Source: Perilla frutescens
Taxonomy: Eukaryota > Streptophyta > Magnoliopsida > Lamiales > Lamiaceae
Direction: 5' to 3'
DNA: 64,000 nucleotides
Assembly: GCA_026008535.1 (NCBI GenBank)
Contig: BRKX01000011.1
Coordinates: forward strand, 49,274,183 to 49,338,182
Each line of letters starts with the position of its first letter. Within the stretch, counting starts at the first letter, position 1. The notes under the pieces were generated by a model. It saw only the letters and a program-made list of their open reading frames with translations, searched no databases and had not been told where the DNA came from. This document shows positions 60,327 through 64,000 of this stretch, in pieces. The position numbers and the translations under genes were made by a program.

Positions 60327-60877
60327 TTTTTAATTGAATGAATGCTTGTGGTCGTGATTAGAGAATGTTTCTTATTTTAGTTTTCCTGACGACGTTGGTT
60401 AGTCAATAATTGAATATATTAAGAAAAAGAAAGCCATTTCGTAAGTACGCTGATTAAATAATACTTAAATTTCCTTCTATAATTAGGACTCATTGTTTTG
60501 ACAATATACTCGTGAAGAAGACAATTATCAGAAATTTGTTTCTTTATAATTGATCTGTTTCTGTGGCTGGCAATTCATGGGGTAAGAACCAAGTCACCAA
60601 CTAAAACCGCATCGTATTGTTAGTCTCTTGATGTTAGATTGTTCGAAGATAATATATCATTTCATTTCCTAACTGTAGCTGTCTGTCTTATCATATAAGT
60701 ATGTCATTCAGCTATGATCAAATCTGTGATCTCCAATTAAGACAAAGTTTAGTTTCCTAGGCCTATTTGATTGTTGTCTAAGAACAAAGAAAAAGAAAAC
60801 AAATGATTTGAATGGTTGGAAAGTAGAGTTTTTTTAAGTGTTGAAGCCCTGAAGATTGCAGAACTGCTTTTGTGCAG
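60121..60877 (+). other. Probable 5' UTR intron of the CIPK gene
   Basis: The donor GTGG|GTAAGAG at 60121 and the acceptor TTTTGTGCAG ending 60877 bracket 757 bp containing the CT and AT microsatellites. Splicing would put a short leader exon (60878-60941) directly before the kinase ATG. Inferred from splice signals only. Confidence 0.4.
60269..60326. repeat. CT then AT microsatellite
   Basis: About 42 bp of alternating CT followed by about 16 bp of alternating AT, inside the putative leader intron. Confidence 0.9.
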
Positions 60878-60941
60878 GAGATTTTTACTGAAGACTGGGC
60901 TTGCTAAGTGCAATATCAACTCACCAGATAATCGGTTGCAA

Positions 60942-64000
<3,059 letters not shown>

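Larger units (their letters stand above)
58310..60941. other. Upstream region and leader of the CIPK gene
   Basis: No other gene is supported. It contains a TA run (59269-59294), a GT run (59949-59970) and a CT run followed by AT (60269-60326). The leader exon probably ends at 60120. The open frame that joins the kinase start (60816-60941) is probably a leader, because an acceptor at 60877 lies within it. Confidence 0.55.

Noticed and set aside
60816..60941. Upstream in-frame extension of the CIPK start
   Set aside because: Contains a good splice acceptor at 60877 and does not resemble CIPK N-termini; the ATG at 60942 gives the usual short basic N-terminus before GKYEVGRTIGEG.

Overview
This is nuclear DNA of a flowering plant, most likely a eudicot. 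It is strongly AT-rich, its genes have GT-AG introns, and it is full of plant transposon families (Copia and chromovirus-like Ty3 elements, Stowaway, hAT and CACTA elements). The encoded proteins are plant types: an EAR-motif C2H2 repressor, a plastid-type GNAT acetyltransferase, L-ascorbate oxidase and a CBL-interacting protein kinase. The species cannot be determined from the sequence.

Layout. 1-2120: AT-rich upstream DNA and the 5'UTR (with a probable leader intron) of a three-finger C2H2 repressor gene (2124-2882, +). 2883-6944: intergenic DNA ending in a Stowaway MITE (6590-6841). 6945-12224: a full-length but broken Copia element. 12717-18072 (-): a nine-exon GNAT acetyltransferase gene encoding 300 aa. 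18445-23511 (-): a second Copia-derived element with 158-bp LTRs and target-site duplication AATTC; its interior is a mosaic of two elements. 24221-27335 (-): three paralogous small secreted peptides with an eight-cysteine pattern, in tandem. 28148-34305 (-): a five-exon L-ascorbate oxidase gene encoding 587 aa.

34306-52228 is an 18-kb gene-poor stretch. It holds a putative MITE, tRNA-derived repeat heads, a non-autonomous CACTA element (37120-38376, TSD TAT), gene and Copia fragments, a nested fold-back element (39730-40694), an hAT-type element (42901-43647), a second Stowaway MITE (47775-48047) and an unclassified 1.4-kb repeat. 52229-57826: a very young Ty3/gypsy element with almost identical LTRs whose pol frame runs into the 3' LTR. 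57912-58309: an hAT-like MITE. 60942-64000 (+): the first ten coding exons of a CIPK3/9/23-type kinase, cut off by the window edge just before the expected NAF/FISL region.

The five gene loci are unrelated in function and are not organised as operons. The only local gene family is the peptide trio, which lies just downstream of the ascorbate oxidase gene on the same strand; both encode predicted secreted proteins. Exon models for the GNAT, ascorbate oxidase and CIPK genes were built by hand: all junctions keep frame and total lengths fit the families. No CRISPR array, canonical tRNA gene or rRNA gene was found.
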